Source of the DNA: JBBDRX01 sp040905245
GTDB taxonomy: Bacteria; Bacteroidota; Rhodothermia; Balneolales; Balneolaceae
Direction of reading: 5' to 3'
Assembly: GCA_040905245.1 (NCBI GenBank)
Contig: JBBDRX010000082.1
Location: forward strand, 1 to 27,781
DNA: 27,781 nucleotides
Shown here: one piece after another, positions 6,812 through 15,611 of the stretch
Layout of the letters: each line of letters opens with the position of its first letter
Numbering within the stretch: position 1 is the first letter of the stretch
Made by a program: the position numbers and the translations under genes
Notes under the pieces: generated by a model
What the model was told of the DNA's origin: nothing
Seen by the model: the letters and a program-made list of their open reading frames with translations, nothing else
Database searches by the model: none

Positions 6812-7777
6812 ATGCCTAAAGCAGCCTCTATTGAAGAGCTCCTGAAATCCGGAGCTCATTTTGGACACCTTACACGCCGCTGGAATCCGAAGATGAAAGA
6901 GTTCATCTTCATGCAGCGTAACGGAATTCACATCATTGACCTGAAGAAGTCTCAAAAGTACCTTCAGGAAGCCCTGGAGGAAGTAGCCACCCTGGCCAGA
7001 GAGGGGAAAACCATCCTCTTTGTCGGTACAAAAAAACAGTCCCAGGAAATTATTCGCACCGAAGCAGTTCGTTGCGGCATGCCCTTTGTAACACACCGCT
7101 GGCTCGGTGGGATGCTCACAAACTTCAGCACGGTTCGAAAAAGCATCTCCCGTATGGAGGAGATCGAGAAAATGAGTCAGGACGGCACGTTTGACGAACT
7201 GACCAAAAAAGAGGGCCTGATGCTGGAACGAGAGCGCGAAAAGCTTGTAAACACCCTCGGTGGTATCGCCAACATGAACCGACTCCCCGGAGCCATTTTT
7301 GTTGTAGACACCATCAAGGAACATATTGCTGTCAATGAAGCGGTTAAGCTGAACATTCCGATTATTGCACTGGCAGACACTAACAGTGATCCGGATATAC
7401 CGGACTACATCATCCCGTGCAACGACGACTCCGCCCGAACCATCCAGCTCATTACATCCCAGGTTGCCGATGCAATTATTGAGGGTAATGCCGAGCGGGA
7501 GGCAATGAAAGAAGAAGAGGTCATGGAGCAGGCAGCCGAAGAGGTAAAAGCGACCGAAGCGTCGGATACAGACGCAAGTGAAGTAATCCCCCAGACAAGG
7601 CGAAGAAAGCGGCGAAGAAAGGACCCGGAAAATGAACTGACTCCACAGGATAGTGACAGTTCGGACGATTCGGATACCGCTTCAGATACAGAAAAAAAAT
7701 CCGAAGAAGAGGCGCCGGCCGAGCAGGAATCTTCCACAGGTGACTCTACGGACAGTGACGACGACAAAACGTCCTGA
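6812..7777 (+). CDS. rpsB: 30S ribosomal protein S2 with long basic-acidic C-terminal extension
   Basis: S2 joins the small subunit late and holds S1 or its equivalent near the mRNA exit. Residues 1 to about 226 are a full normal S2: LLKSGAHFGHLTRRWNPKMKEFIFMQRNGIHIIDL, FVGTKKQSQEII, HRWLGGMLTNFSTVRKSI and the FVVDTIKEHIAVNEAVKLNIPIIALADTNSDPD region. The remaining ~95 residues are an added tail: a Glu-rich helix-like segment, a basic cluster RRRKRRRK (about residues 263-270), then a Ser/Asp/Glu-rich disordered stretch to the end. The protein is 321 residues against the usual 230-260. It is followed by tsf, the classic S2/EF-Ts operon, and is probably regulated through the leader at 6714-6783. 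Confidence 0.97.
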   Translation: MPKAASIEELLKSGAHFGHLTRRWNPKMKEFIFMQRNGIHIIDLKKSQKYLQEALEEVATLAREGKTILFVGTKKQSQEIIRTEAVRCGMPFVTHRWLGGMLTNFSTVRKSISRMEEIEKMSQDGTFDELTKKEGLMLEREREKLVNTLGGIANMNRLPGAIFVVDTIKEHIAVNEAVKLNIPIIALADTNSDPDIPDYIIPCNDDSARTIQLITSQVADAIIEGNAEREAMKEEEVMEQAAEEVKATEASDTDASEVIPQTRRRKRRRKDPENELTPQDSDSSDDSDTASDTEKKSEEEAPAEQESSTGDSTDSDDDKTS

Positions 7778-7818
7778 CCCGGCCAATCCAAACCTCAACT
7801 TCTAACAAATCACGACCC

Positions 7819-8655
7819 ATGAGCATTAGCGCAAAGGATGTAAAAAAACTCCGCGACCTTACGGGCGTCGGCATGATGGACTGTAAAAAAGCACTGGCCG
7901 AATCGGATGGCGATATGGACCGGGCAGTAGAAATTCTCCGGAAAAAAGGCCAGAAAGTCTCTGAAAAGCGAGCAGACAGAGAAGCCAATCAGGGAATTGT
8001 CCTGACTCGTATCCGGGAAGACGGGGGGAAAGCGGTCGCTGTCGAAATCAACTGCGAAACTGATTTTGTAGCCCGCAACGAAGACTTCCAAAACGATGTT
8101 AAATCCTTTCTCGATGTTGCTTATGAAGAGGACATCTCTTCCCTGGACGATCTTCTGAAACAGAAGATCGGTGACCTGACTGTCGAGAAGAAGCTCGAGT
8201 CCATGGTCGGAAAGATCGGTGAAAAAATTGAGATCAATCGACTGATCAACATCACCAGTGACGGTGGCTCCATCGTGGACTATATTCATCCAGGCAATCA
8301 GCTCGCAGTCCTCGTTGAGTTCGAAGGGGCTATTCCGGACGAAAACGTTGCCCGCGATGTAGCCATGCAGGTTGCAGCGATGAATCCTATTGCAGTGAAC
8401 CGGGACCAGGTAGATCGCTCTGTTATCGATAAGGAGCTTGAGATCGCAAAAGAGCAGCTGATCAACGAAGGCAAACCTGCAGAGATCGCTGAAAAAGCGG
8501 CACAAGGAAAACTACGACGGTTTTATGAAGAGCGGGTCCTTCTGGAGCAGAAATTTGTCAAGGATAACGGAATCTCTGTGAAAGAGTACCTTGAGCAAAA
8601 TGATACCCCTCTGGTTCGTGCCTTCCACCGCATTCAACTGGGGGAAGATTCCTGA
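7819..8655 (+). CDS. tsf: Elongation factor Ts
   Basis: EF-Ts is the nucleotide exchange factor that recycles EF-Tu-GDP. The 278-residue product has the N-terminal UBA-like domain with the LRDLTGVGMMDCKKAL motif (residues 11-26; usually TGAGMMDCK), the core signature INCETDFVARNEDF and the coiled-coil and C-terminal EF-Tu-binding parts ending REAF-like as LVRAFHRIQLGE. It lies 41 bases after rpsB. A strong intrinsic terminator follows 21 bases after its stop, ending the rpsB-tsf unit. Confidence 0.98.
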   Translation: MSISAKDVKKLRDLTGVGMMDCKKALAESDGDMDRAVEILRKKGQKVSEKRADREANQGIVLTRIREDGGKAVAVEINCETDFVARNEDFQNDVKSFLDVAYEEDISSLDDLLKQKIGDLTVEKKLESMVGKIGEKIEINRLINITSDGGSIVDYIHPGNQLAVLVEFEGAIPDENVARDVAMQVAAMNPIAVNRDQVDRSVIDKELEIAKEQLINEGKPAEIAEKAAQGKLRRFYEERVLLEQKFVKDNGISVKEYLEQNDTPLVRAFHRIQLGEDS

Positions 8656-8676
8656 TTCTTTCAAATCAATAGTTGC

Positions 8677-8707
8677 AAAAAGGCTACCTTTTCGGTAGCC
8701 TTTTTTT
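8677..8707 (+). terminator. Strong intrinsic terminator after tsf
   Basis: AAAAAGGCTACC (8677-8688), loop TTTTC, then GGTAGCCTTTTT (8694-8705) form a 12-bp stem whose 3' arm runs into a continuous T-run up to 8707. The GC core is GGCTACC/GGTAGCC. The A-tract on the 5' side makes it potentially bidirectional. It ends only 28 bases before the pyrH start. Confidence 0.92.
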
Positions 8708-8735
8708 GATTCAAACAACCCAGTAAAACCAAATC

Positions 8736-9461
8736 GTGGCAAACTTATACAAACGAATTCTACTGAAGCTGAGTGGAGAATCTCTGCTCGGAGAACAAGG
8801 ACATGGAATTGACGGATCCATTCTCGCCCGATATGCGGAAGAGATCAAGGCTGTTCACGAGGAAGGGGTAGAAGTCGCTGTGGTGGTCGGAGGTGGCAAT
8901 ATCTTCCGCGGTGTCCGTGGAGCCACCGAGGGAATGGATCGTGTTCAGGGAGACTACATGGGAATGCTTGCCACTCTGATCAACAGCATGGCACTTCAGG
9001 ATGCTCTTGAACGAAAAGATGTCCATACCCGATTAATGTCGGCTATCCGTATGGAGGAGATTGCTGAACCATACATTCGCAGAAGGGCCATCCGACACCT
9101 GGAAAAGGGACGAGTCGTTCTATTCGGTGCGGGAACCGGAAATCCCTATTTCACAACGGATACCGCTGCCGCGCTGCGGGCAATCGAAATTGAATCCGAC
9201 GTCATTCTAAAAGGAACACGTGTCGCCGGAATCTATGACTCCGACCCGGAAACGAACCCGGATGCTCAAAAGTTCGATACCATCGCCGGAGACGAAGTCC
9301 TACGCCGAAGACTCTCGGTAATGGATCTGACCGCATTTACACTCTGCAGGGAAAACGAGACCCCCATTATTGTCTTCGATATGAATGTGAAGGGGAATCT
9401 TAAGCGTGTTGTCTGCTCGGATGAAGCCGTTGGGTCGACTGTTGTTTGGGATGAAACGTAG
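8736..9461 (+). CDS. pyrH: Uridylate kinase (UMP kinase)
   Basis: PyrH phosphorylates UMP to UDP with ATP in pyrimidine nucleotide synthesis; the bacterial enzyme is a hexamer of the amino-acid-kinase fold and is unrelated to eukaryotic UMP/CMP kinases. The 241 residues show KRILLKLSGESLLGEQGHGID, VVVGGGNIFRG, the UMP-site DYMGMLATLINSMALQDALE, the GTGNPYFTTDTAAALRA phosphate-binding stretch and MDLTAFTLCRENETPIIVFDM. The start is GTG at 8736, which gives the standard N-terminus. It follows the tsf terminator, so it must depend on read-through or on a promoter inside the terminator region. frr lies 65 bases downstream, the common pyrH-frr pairing. Confidence 0.98.
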   Translation: MANLYKRILLKLSGESLLGEQGHGIDGSILARYAEEIKAVHEEGVEVAVVVGGGNIFRGVRGATEGMDRVQGDYMGMLATLINSMALQDALERKDVHTRLMSAIRMEEIAEPYIRRRAIRHLEKGRVVLFGAGTGNPYFTTDTAAALRAIEIESDVILKGTRVAGIYDSDPETNPDAQKFDTIAGDEVLRRRLSVMDLTAFTLCRENETPIIVFDMNVKGNLKRVVCSDEAVGSTVVWDET

Positions 9462-9475
9462 TTTTATTACTTTTC
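9445..9475 (+). promoter_or_regulatory. Weak candidate promoter for frr
   Basis: TTTG (9445-9448) and TACTTTTC (9468-9475) are separated by 19 bases and lie across the pyrH stop codon. They match the Bacteroidota -33/-7 pattern except for the last base. A start near 9481 would give frr a leader of about 45 nt in addition to pyrH read-through. Confidence 0.28.
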
Positions 9476-9526
9476 GTTTTCTTCCAACCTGCATACCGAC
9501 AACCGCTTTAAAAAACAGAATAAGCC

Positions 9527-10096
9527 ATGCTACCTGAGGAACTAACGGAAATTATTTCTACGGCTTCAAGTGCCATGAGAGAAGCTGTCCAATTCTGTAA
9601 AAAGGAGTTCTCTCTGATTCGGGCCGGCAAAGCCAGCCCCGCACTCCTCGAGAATATCCGGGTGGACTACTATGGTTCACAAACACCGCTGAACCAGCTT
9701 GCCAACATCGGTACTCCGGAACCCCGCCTCCTTACCGTCGAGCCCTATGACAAATCGATCATTCAGGACGTTGAGAAGGCCATTATGGCCGGGGGGCTCG
9801 GGTTGAACCCGAACAATGACGGTAACCTGATTCGCATTCCGCTACCCATGTTAACGGAAGAGAGAAGAAAAGAGCTTGTGAAAAAAGCGAGTGAGGTGGC
9901 CGAAGAAGCCCGAATCAGTATTCGAAACACCAGAAGAGAAGCCAACGACGAGATCAAAAAAACAGTCAAGAAGAATTCTCTTCCCGAAGATTTTCTCTAC
10001 GATGCCGAGGATCAGATTCAAAAATTGACTGATCAGTATACAGAGAAAGTGAACAGTATGCTGGAGCAGAAAGAGAAAGACATACTGACTGTATAA
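9527..10096 (+). CDS. frr: Ribosome recycling factor
   Basis: RRF, with EF-G, splits the post-termination ribosome. The protein is 189 residues (family about 185) with the two-domain L-shape evident: the helical arm (MREAVQFCKKEFSLIRAGKASPALLENIRVDYYG), the compact domain (TPLNQLANIGTPEPRLLTVEPYDKS through IRIPLPMLTEERRKELVK) and the final arm helices (ARISIRNTRREANDEIKK ... TDQYTEKVNSMLEQKEKDIL). A small hairpin, AAGGG-AGTGA-CCCTT (10101-10115), lies just past the stop but has no T-run. Confidence 0.98.
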   Translation: MLPEELTEIISTASSAMREAVQFCKKEFSLIRAGKASPALLENIRVDYYGSQTPLNQLANIGTPEPRLLTVEPYDKSIIQDVEKAIMAGGLGLNPNNDGNLIRIPLPMLTEERRKELVKKASEVAEEARISIRNTRREANDEIKKTVKKNSLPEDFLYDAEDQIQKLTDQYTEKVNSMLEQKEKDILTV

Positions 10097-10179
10097 GTAT
10101 AAGGGAGTGACCCTTCCGGGCCTAAATCCGGGACAACATGGCCTGTCTTCTGTCGTAACAGACCCGTTTCCAAACCGAT

Positions 10180-13100
10180 ATGTATATATCCGAACTTGAT
10201 CTTCACGGCTTTAAGAGCTTTGCCCACAAGACGAAAGTCAAGTTCGACAGCGGAATAACTGCCATTGTCGGACCTAACGGTTGCGGAAAATCCAATATCG
10301 TGGATGCGCTGCGATGGGTCCTGGGCGAACAGCGACCCACTCTCCTCCGCTCAAGCTCCATGAGCAATGTGATCTTCAACGGTACCGCTCAGAAGAAGGC
10401 CCTCGGAATGGCAGAGGTCTCCCTCACACTTGTGAACAACAAAGGTGTCCTTCCAACAGAATACAGCGAAGTAACGATCACTCGCCGCCTCTATCGCTCC
10501 GGTGAGAGCGAATATCAGCTGAACAACACGGCCTGCCGTCTCAAGGATATCATGGAGCTGTTCATGGATACCGGAATGGGATCCGATGCCTACTCTGTCA
10601 TTGAACTAAAGATGGTAGAAGAGATTCTGAACGACAAAAACAATGACCGAAGAAGGCTCTTTGAGGAAGCTGCCGGTGTAACGAGATACAAAGAGAAACG
10701 ACGTCAAACCTTCCGAAAACTGGACGAAACCCTGAAGGATCTTCAACGGATTGAAGATATCCTGGTAGAGGTGAGAAAAAAGGCCCGATCTCTGGAGCTA
10801 CAGGCAGAAAAAGCGGTTCGCCACCGAAATTTTAGAAAGGAGCTGGAACAGCTCGACAAAGCGTACACAAAAGGTGAATATCTCAACGTTCAGGAAGAGC
10901 TGAACCCGCTCCAGGAACGAGTCGACCACGCTGCCAAAGAGAAAAAGGAAATTCAGTCCGCACTTGATAAACTCGAGGAGAATGAAGAGCAGATTCGGCA
11001 GAAGCTGCTCGAGAAGGAGCGCACAGAATCAGAAACCAGAAAGCGAGTCAATCAGGTAGAGAACAGTGCACGCGATCTGGAGACCACTCTGAAAATTACT
11101 CGTGAAAAGATTGAGAACGAAAAGGGAGTCATCCATCGCTATCGTGAAGATGTCAAACAGAGCCATACTGACCTGAAGGAATTAACGAAGCTCAAAGACC
11201 AGCATGGCAACAAGCTCGAAGATCTCACCCGCGAAGTAGAACGTTCCGAAGCCAGCCTGAAGGAGTCTCGAAAGAGTTTCAATGACATTCAGCAAACCTA
11301 CACACAGATCCGGCATCAGCTTTACGAGCTGGAGATTGAGTCGGGCAATACCAATCAAAGGCTCTCTGATTTGAGAGCCGATCGAATTCGACTGGAGTCG
11401 AGACTTGAGAATACGGAAGGAGACCTGAACAGGATCCTCTCGGATATTCGAGAGTTCGAAAGTGAAATCTCGACACTGCAAGAAGAACTGACGCTGATCG
11501 AGAATCAGAAGAGAGAGAAAGAAGAGGAGTGTCAGCGACAAAAATCACATCTCGAAGAGCAGAGTCAAAAACGCATCCGTCTAGCCGACTCCAGAGAGGA
11601 GCTGAAAGAGACGATCCGAACACTCAAAAGCGAAGGTGACGCACTCCGCTCCGAACAGCAGCTTCTTCAGGAGCTGGCTAACTCCAAAGAGTTTTTCCCC
11701 ACCGGAGTCGCCTGGCTGATGGAGCATCATGCCGGGAGCTTCAAACGGCTTGACGTAGTCGGAAATGTGCTCCACACCGATGAAGAACACGCTGCTGCGC
11801 TGGAATCTGCACTCGGAGAGTCTATCCACTATGTCCTTGTCGAGTCGATGGAAGACGCTCTGCGGGCTGCAGAGCTCCTGAAAAAGCATAAGCAGGGGCG
11901 AGCCACCTTTATCCCGGTCTCAGAACTTCAAAAATCCTACCCGGTCGAAAAAAGCTCCATTCTGGGTGTTGTCAATGTTGACAATTCATATATGCCTGTT
12001 GCACAGCTGCTGCTCGGTTCCACAATTCTGGCAGAAAATATCTCCCAGGCCAAACGGCTCCTGCCTGCCATCGATAATGCCACGTCTGCAGTGACTGCAG
12101 AGGGAGACATCCTCTTTTCCCGCTCCTTCTACCGAAGTGGCAGCAGAGGCCAGCAGAGTGGAGCCCGACTCGGTTTAAAAGACAAACTGGAAAAGCTCGA
12201 ACTCGCTATCGAAGGAAACAAGTCGGAGTTGAAGAAAAAAGACCGGACACTTCAAAAACTGGAACAGGAACTGGAGGAGATTGACCTGGACAAGTTGCGC
12301 GGCCGGCTCGAATCTGCAGAGGGCGAACTTCGTAAAAAAGAACAGGCAGCACAACGAATCCAATCGAATATTCAGCACTACAAGAAAAGTATCGGAGACC
12401 TTCAAAACCGCCAGGAATCACTGACGACCAGTGAAAGTAGTGCTCGCAATGAGCTGGAGACACTCAATCCAAGAGAAGATGAACTGAGACAGGAGATTCA
12501 GGAGCTGAACCGGCTTCAGGAAGAGAAGAAAGAACAACTTCAGAAGCTGGAGGACGAACGTGCGATTGCACAGAACCGCTACAACGATGCCCGTCTCAGC
12601 CATCAGGATGTAGAGAATCAGTCAGAAAATCTGAAAAAGGATCTGAAACGCACAGAAAATGGAATCGTCACCATTCATCAACGGTTAAAAAGCCGTGAAG
12701 AGCTGACCCGCCAAAGCGAAAAGAAAATCAGTGAATTCAACCTGGCACTTGAAAAAGCTGAAGAGAGCCTTTCCGTAAAGAGGCAACAACAGACGGAGCT
12801 GGCAGACCAACTCAGAGAGGCAGAGAAAAGAACTCAACAGCAGAGAGGAGAAATTCGGGATCTGGAAGTCGAATTAAAAAAACTCCGACGGAAGAAAGAG
12901 GTGAATCTGGAATTGCACCATCATCTCGAGATGGCTCGTGAGAAACTGGAGATGCAGGCACAAAGCTTGTCGGATCACATCTGGCAGACTTACGGTGTGT
13001 TAATGAAACAGATCGAAGAGAGCCTTCCCGAGGAGATGGAACCAGACGAAACAAAAAAACGTATAGCCTACCTGAAACAGCGCCTGAATCAGATCGGTGA

Positions 13101-13707
13101 AGTGAATCCGCTGGCCATCGAGGAGTTCGAAGAGGAGAGCGAACGGTTAGAATTTCTGGAAGAGCAGGTGGGCGATCTTCAGAACGCCGAATCCCAGCTC
13201 AGAGAAACAATCCACGAAATCAATGAAACGGCCAATAAACACTTCAACGAAACCTTCGAACAGATACGAACCAATTTCATTTCAGTATTCGGGACACTCT
13301 TCCAGGAAGACGACTACTGTGACCTTCTGATCGATCAGGAGAGTGAAGACCCGCTGGAAGCACAAATTGAGATCAAGGCCAACCCCAGAGGAAAGCGTCC
13401 CTCCAGTATCAACCAACTCTCGGGCGGAGAAAAAACCCTGACGGCCATCGCTCTTCTCTTTGCTATCTATCTGGTGAAACCCTCCCCGTTCTGTGTTCTC
13501 GATGAGGTAGACGCCCCACTGGATGATGCAAACATTGACCGATTTGCCAACATGATCCGAAACTTCAGCAAAGAGACCCAATTCATCATCATCACCCACA
13601 ACAAGAAAACCATGTCCAAGGCAGAGATGATGTATGGTGTGACGATGCCCGATATTGGTATCAGCAAACTTGTTGGCGTCAAACTGGACGAAGTCGCCTC
13701 CGCATAG
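10180..13707 (+). CDS. smc: Chromosome segregation/condensin protein SMC
   Basis: SMC is the ATPase core of bacterial condensin (SMC-ScpAB), which organises newly replicated DNA spreading from the origin. At 1175 residues it has the expected architecture: an N-terminal head with Walker A GPNGCGKS (31-38), a coiled coil rich in Glu/Lys/Arg/Gln (about 170-500), a hinge (about 515-665, including VVGNVLHTDEEHAAALESALGESIHYVLVES), the returning coil (about 665-1010) and a C-terminal head with signature LSGGEKTL (1080-1087) and Walker B FCVLDEVDAPLDDANIDRF (Asp1108, Glu1109). The gene starts with ATG at 10180, 83 bases after frr. No scpA or scpB is present in the window. Confidence 0.98.
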   Translation: MYISELDLHGFKSFAHKTKVKFDSGITAIVGPNGCGKSNIVDALRWVLGEQRPTLLRSSSMSNVIFNGTAQKKALGMAEVSLTLVNNKGVLPTEYSEVTITRRLYRSGESEYQLNNTACRLKDIMELFMDTGMGSDAYSVIELKMVEEILNDKNNDRRRLFEEAAGVTRYKEKRRQTFRKLDETLKDLQRIEDILVEVRKKARSLELQAEKAVRHRNFRKELEQLDKAYTKGEYLNVQEELNPLQERVDHAAKEKKEIQSALDKLEENEEQIRQKLLEKERTESETRKRVNQVENSARDLETTLKITREKIENEKGVIHRYREDVKQSHTDLKELTKLKDQHGNKLEDLTREVERSEASLKESRKSFNDIQQTYTQIRHQLYELEIESGNTNQRLSDLRADRIRLESRLENTEGDLNRILSDIREFESEISTLQEELTLIENQKREKEEECQRQKSHLEEQSQKRIRLADSREELKETIRTLKSEGDALRSEQQLLQELANSKEFFPTGVAWLMEHHAGSFKRLDVVGNVLHTDEEHAAALESALGESIHYVLVESMEDALRAAELLKKHKQGRATFIPVSELQKSYPVEKSSILGVVNVDNSYMPVAQLLLGSTILAENISQAKRLLPAIDNATSAVTAEGDILFSRSFYRSGSRGQQSGARLGLKDKLEKLELAIEGNKSELKKKDRTLQKLEQELEEIDLDKLRGRLESAEGELRKKEQAAQRIQSNIQHYKKSIGDLQNRQESLTTSESSARNELETLNPREDELRQEIQELNRLQEEKKEQLQKLEDERAIAQNRYNDARLSHQDVENQSENLKKDLKRTENGIVTIHQRLKSREELTRQSEKKISEFNLALEKAEESLSVKRQQQTELADQLREAEKRTQQQRGEIRDLEVELKKLRRKKEVNLELHHHLEMAREKLEMQAQSLSDHIWQTYGVLMKQIEESLPEEMEPDETKKRIAYLKQRLNQIGEVNPLAIEEFEEESERLEFLEEQVGDLQNAESQLRETIHEINETANKHFNETFEQIRTNFISVFGTLFQEDDYCDLLIDQESEDPLEAQIEIKANPRGKRPSSINQLSGGEKTLTAIALLFAIYLVKPSPFCVLDEVDAPLDDANIDRFANMIRNFSKETQFIIITHNKKTMSKAEMMYGVTMPDIGISKLVGVKLDEVASA

Positions 13708-13830
13708 GACACTCCGTGTAAATACACCCTTTCTGAATACCAGACCTTCTTCTTCCAATACTGTGAGACAACAACACTATCAGGGATGGCTGGCATACTG
13801 TACTGGACCTGACAATTCGCCTCTCTCGTA

Positions 13831-15270
13831 CTATCGACGCTTGCGGGAACGCCCCTTACCCTTCTTGACAAACGGAGTATAAAACGGATCTTTCTTTGTA
13901 GGCTTCGACCGTTGCTTTCGAGCGCTTCGCTTCTGCTTCGGAACAGAACCTGACTCCTCCTCTTTCTCCTCCGGACGGGATTCCTCTCTCATTTTCAATA
14001 GTGCAGCAGCCACTTCTATCGGCGAAAACCGATCCGATGCTATAGCTTCCACTTGCTCGATAAACGGACGTAACCCGCCTGTTTCCAAAGTCTTTGATAC
14101 GTCCTCCTGAAACGCTTCACGTAACGAACTTTTCACCTCTTTGACCGAAGGAAGCGGAATCGATTTCAAATTCATCTTCAGCTGCTTCTCAATGAACCGG
14201 ATATTCTTGTTCTTGCGCCCGGCAGAAAAGGTATATGCCGTACCATCACGGCCAGCCCGGCCCGTCCGCCCGATTCGATGGACATAATACTCAGGGTCAT
14301 GCGGAATATCATAATTGAACACCACATCTACATTCTCAACATCAAGTCCCCTGGCAGCTACATCCGTAGCAATCAACAGATCGATTCGGCCATTGCGAAA
14401 CTCCGCCATCACCTTGTCCCGCATATTCTGATTCATATCTCCGTGAAGAACACCACTGGCATACCCTCTGGACTGCATATCGTCTACCAGTGAATCACAT
14501 GTACGTTTCGTATTACAAAAAACCAGTGATCGCTTGTACTGGTTTAAATCCAGGATTCGACAAATCCCTTCAGTCCGCATTGAATCCCGAACTTCGACCA
14601 GGTACTGCTCAATCCCTGAAGCTCCACTAACCTGGCTCTCCACCTGGATCAGCTCCGGGTTATCGAACCAGCGCTTCATCAGCTTCTTGATCGCTGCTGA
14701 AAGTGTTGCAGAGAACATCACTGTCTGTCGTGTGTTCCCCTCACCGGCAAATCCCAGAATTTGCTCAATATCGTCTCGAAAACCCATGTTGAGCATTTCG
14801 TCCACCTCATCGAGTACCACCATTCTCAGACTTTCAAGATTTAGTGTTCCTCTCTTGAGGTGGTCTATCAACCTCCCTGGCGTCCCCACGACAATGTGCG
14901 AACCCCGCTTTAACTGACTAATCTGTCGTCCGATTGGCTGGCCACCGTAGACCGGAGTAACATGAATCCCCTTGCAGTGGCTTCCCAGTTTCAGGATTTC
15001 CCCGGTACTCTGAACGGCAAGCTCCCGGGTCGGACAGAGGACAAGCCCCTGCGTCTGGTTCAACCCGGTATCAACCCGTTCAAGGAGCGGGATCGAAAAA
15101 GCAGCCGTTTTGCCGGTACCCGTTTGGGCCTGGCCGGCGACATCTCCACCTTTCAGGATAGCTGGAATGGCCGCTTCCTGAATTTTGGTTGGAGCTTCAA
15201 AGCCCATTTCCTGAATTGCAGTGCAGATCGATTCGCTGATTCCGAGATCTGAAAATGTTGTTATACTCAT
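13831..15270 (-). CDS. DEAD-box-family ATP-dependent RNA helicase (DeaD/CsdA-like) with DEVD motif II
   Basis: The 479-residue protein has the full superfamily 2 helicase core: Q-motif and PTKIQ, Walker A AQTGTGKT (48-55), PTRELA, motif II (154-157), SAT (FSATLS), ATDVAARGLDV and HRIGRTGRAG. Motif II reads DEVD rather than DEAD; the codons GAT GAG GTG GAC are unambiguous. After the core comes an acidic stretch with a DeaD-like linker (AAALLKMREESRPEEKEEE) and a lysine/arginine-rich tail ending GKGRSRKRR, which probably binds RNA nonspecifically. The role would be RNA unwinding in ribosome assembly or mRNA decay. It is monocistronic, convergent with smc (123-base gap without a clear terminator) and divergent from ispH. 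Confidence 0.95.
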   Translation of the reverse strand: MSITTFSDLGISESICTAIQEMGFEAPTKIQEAAIPAILKGGDVAGQAQTGTGKTAAFSIPLLERVDTGLNQTQGLVLCPTRELAVQSTGEILKLGSHCKGIHVTPVYGGQPIGRQISQLKRGSHIVVGTPGRLIDHLKRGTLNLESLRMVVLDEVDEMLNMGFRDDIEQILGFAGEGNTRQTVMFSATLSAAIKKLMKRWFDNPELIQVESQVSGASGIEQYLVEVRDSMRTEGICRILDLNQYKRSLVFCNTKRTCDSLVDDMQSRGYASGVLHGDMNQNMRDKVMAEFRNGRIDLLIATDVAARGLDVENVDVVFNYDIPHDPEYYVHRIGRTGRAGRDGTAYTFSAGRKNKNIRFIEKQLKMNLKSIPLPSVKEVKSSLREAFQEDVSKTLETGGLRPFIEQVEAIASDRFSPIEVAAALLKMREESRPEEKEEESGSVPKQKRSARKQRSKPTKKDPFYTPFVKKGKGRSRKRR

Positions 15271-15425
15271 AATGGATAGATAGAATACTGTTTACAGTTC
15301 GACTGATGCCCAAGATCGGAGTGGTCGACCCATTCTCACCGATAGCTGCTTACTGCAAGTACGATCCCATGTAGAAAAAGACGGGCAGAAAAAAAGGGCC
15401 TGTTGAGGAAGGCGGATCAAAACGT

Positions 15426-15572
15426 TTGAACAAACCCCAATATACGGATCCTGTAACGATTCCCCTATCGATTTCTTTCGAAAAGATTCCGGAAAAGTAC
15501 GTCAAACGGGATGAACCAGGAGAGTTGAAAACATTGTCGCGAATCAGATCAGACACAGACATGCATCGATGA
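15426..15572 (+). CDS. Possible small protein upstream of ispH (TTG start)
   Basis: In the 341-base deaD-ispH gap, a plus-strand frame is open from 15375 to TGA 15570-15572. From TTG at 15426 it encodes 48 residues beginning LNKPQYTDPVTIPLSISFEK; upstream in the same frame come 17 more codons with a basic stretch (KKTGRKKGPVEEGGSKR). Directly before these is ATG TAG (15369-15374), so a longer version would need one stop codon removed. The composition looks protein-like and codon use resembles the neighbours. It could be a real small gene, the decayed 3' part of one, or chance. I recognise no family. Confidence 0.25.
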   Translation: MNKPQYTDPVTIPLSISFEKIPEKYVKRDEPGELKTLSRIRSDTDMHR

Positions 15573-15611
15573 AATTTGTATCTTTTACAGGAATCCAAAT
15601 GAGCAGATCCG

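Noticed and set aside
7405..7791. 128-residue serine-rich minus-strand frame
   Set aside because: It is the complement of the low-complexity S2 tail, which produces long open antisense frames by composition.
7810..8505. 231-residue minus-strand frame
   Set aside because: Antisense to EF-Ts, which is intact and fully conserved.
10101..10115. Hairpin after frr as a terminator
   Set aside because: Five-base-pair stem without a following T-run; too weak to call.
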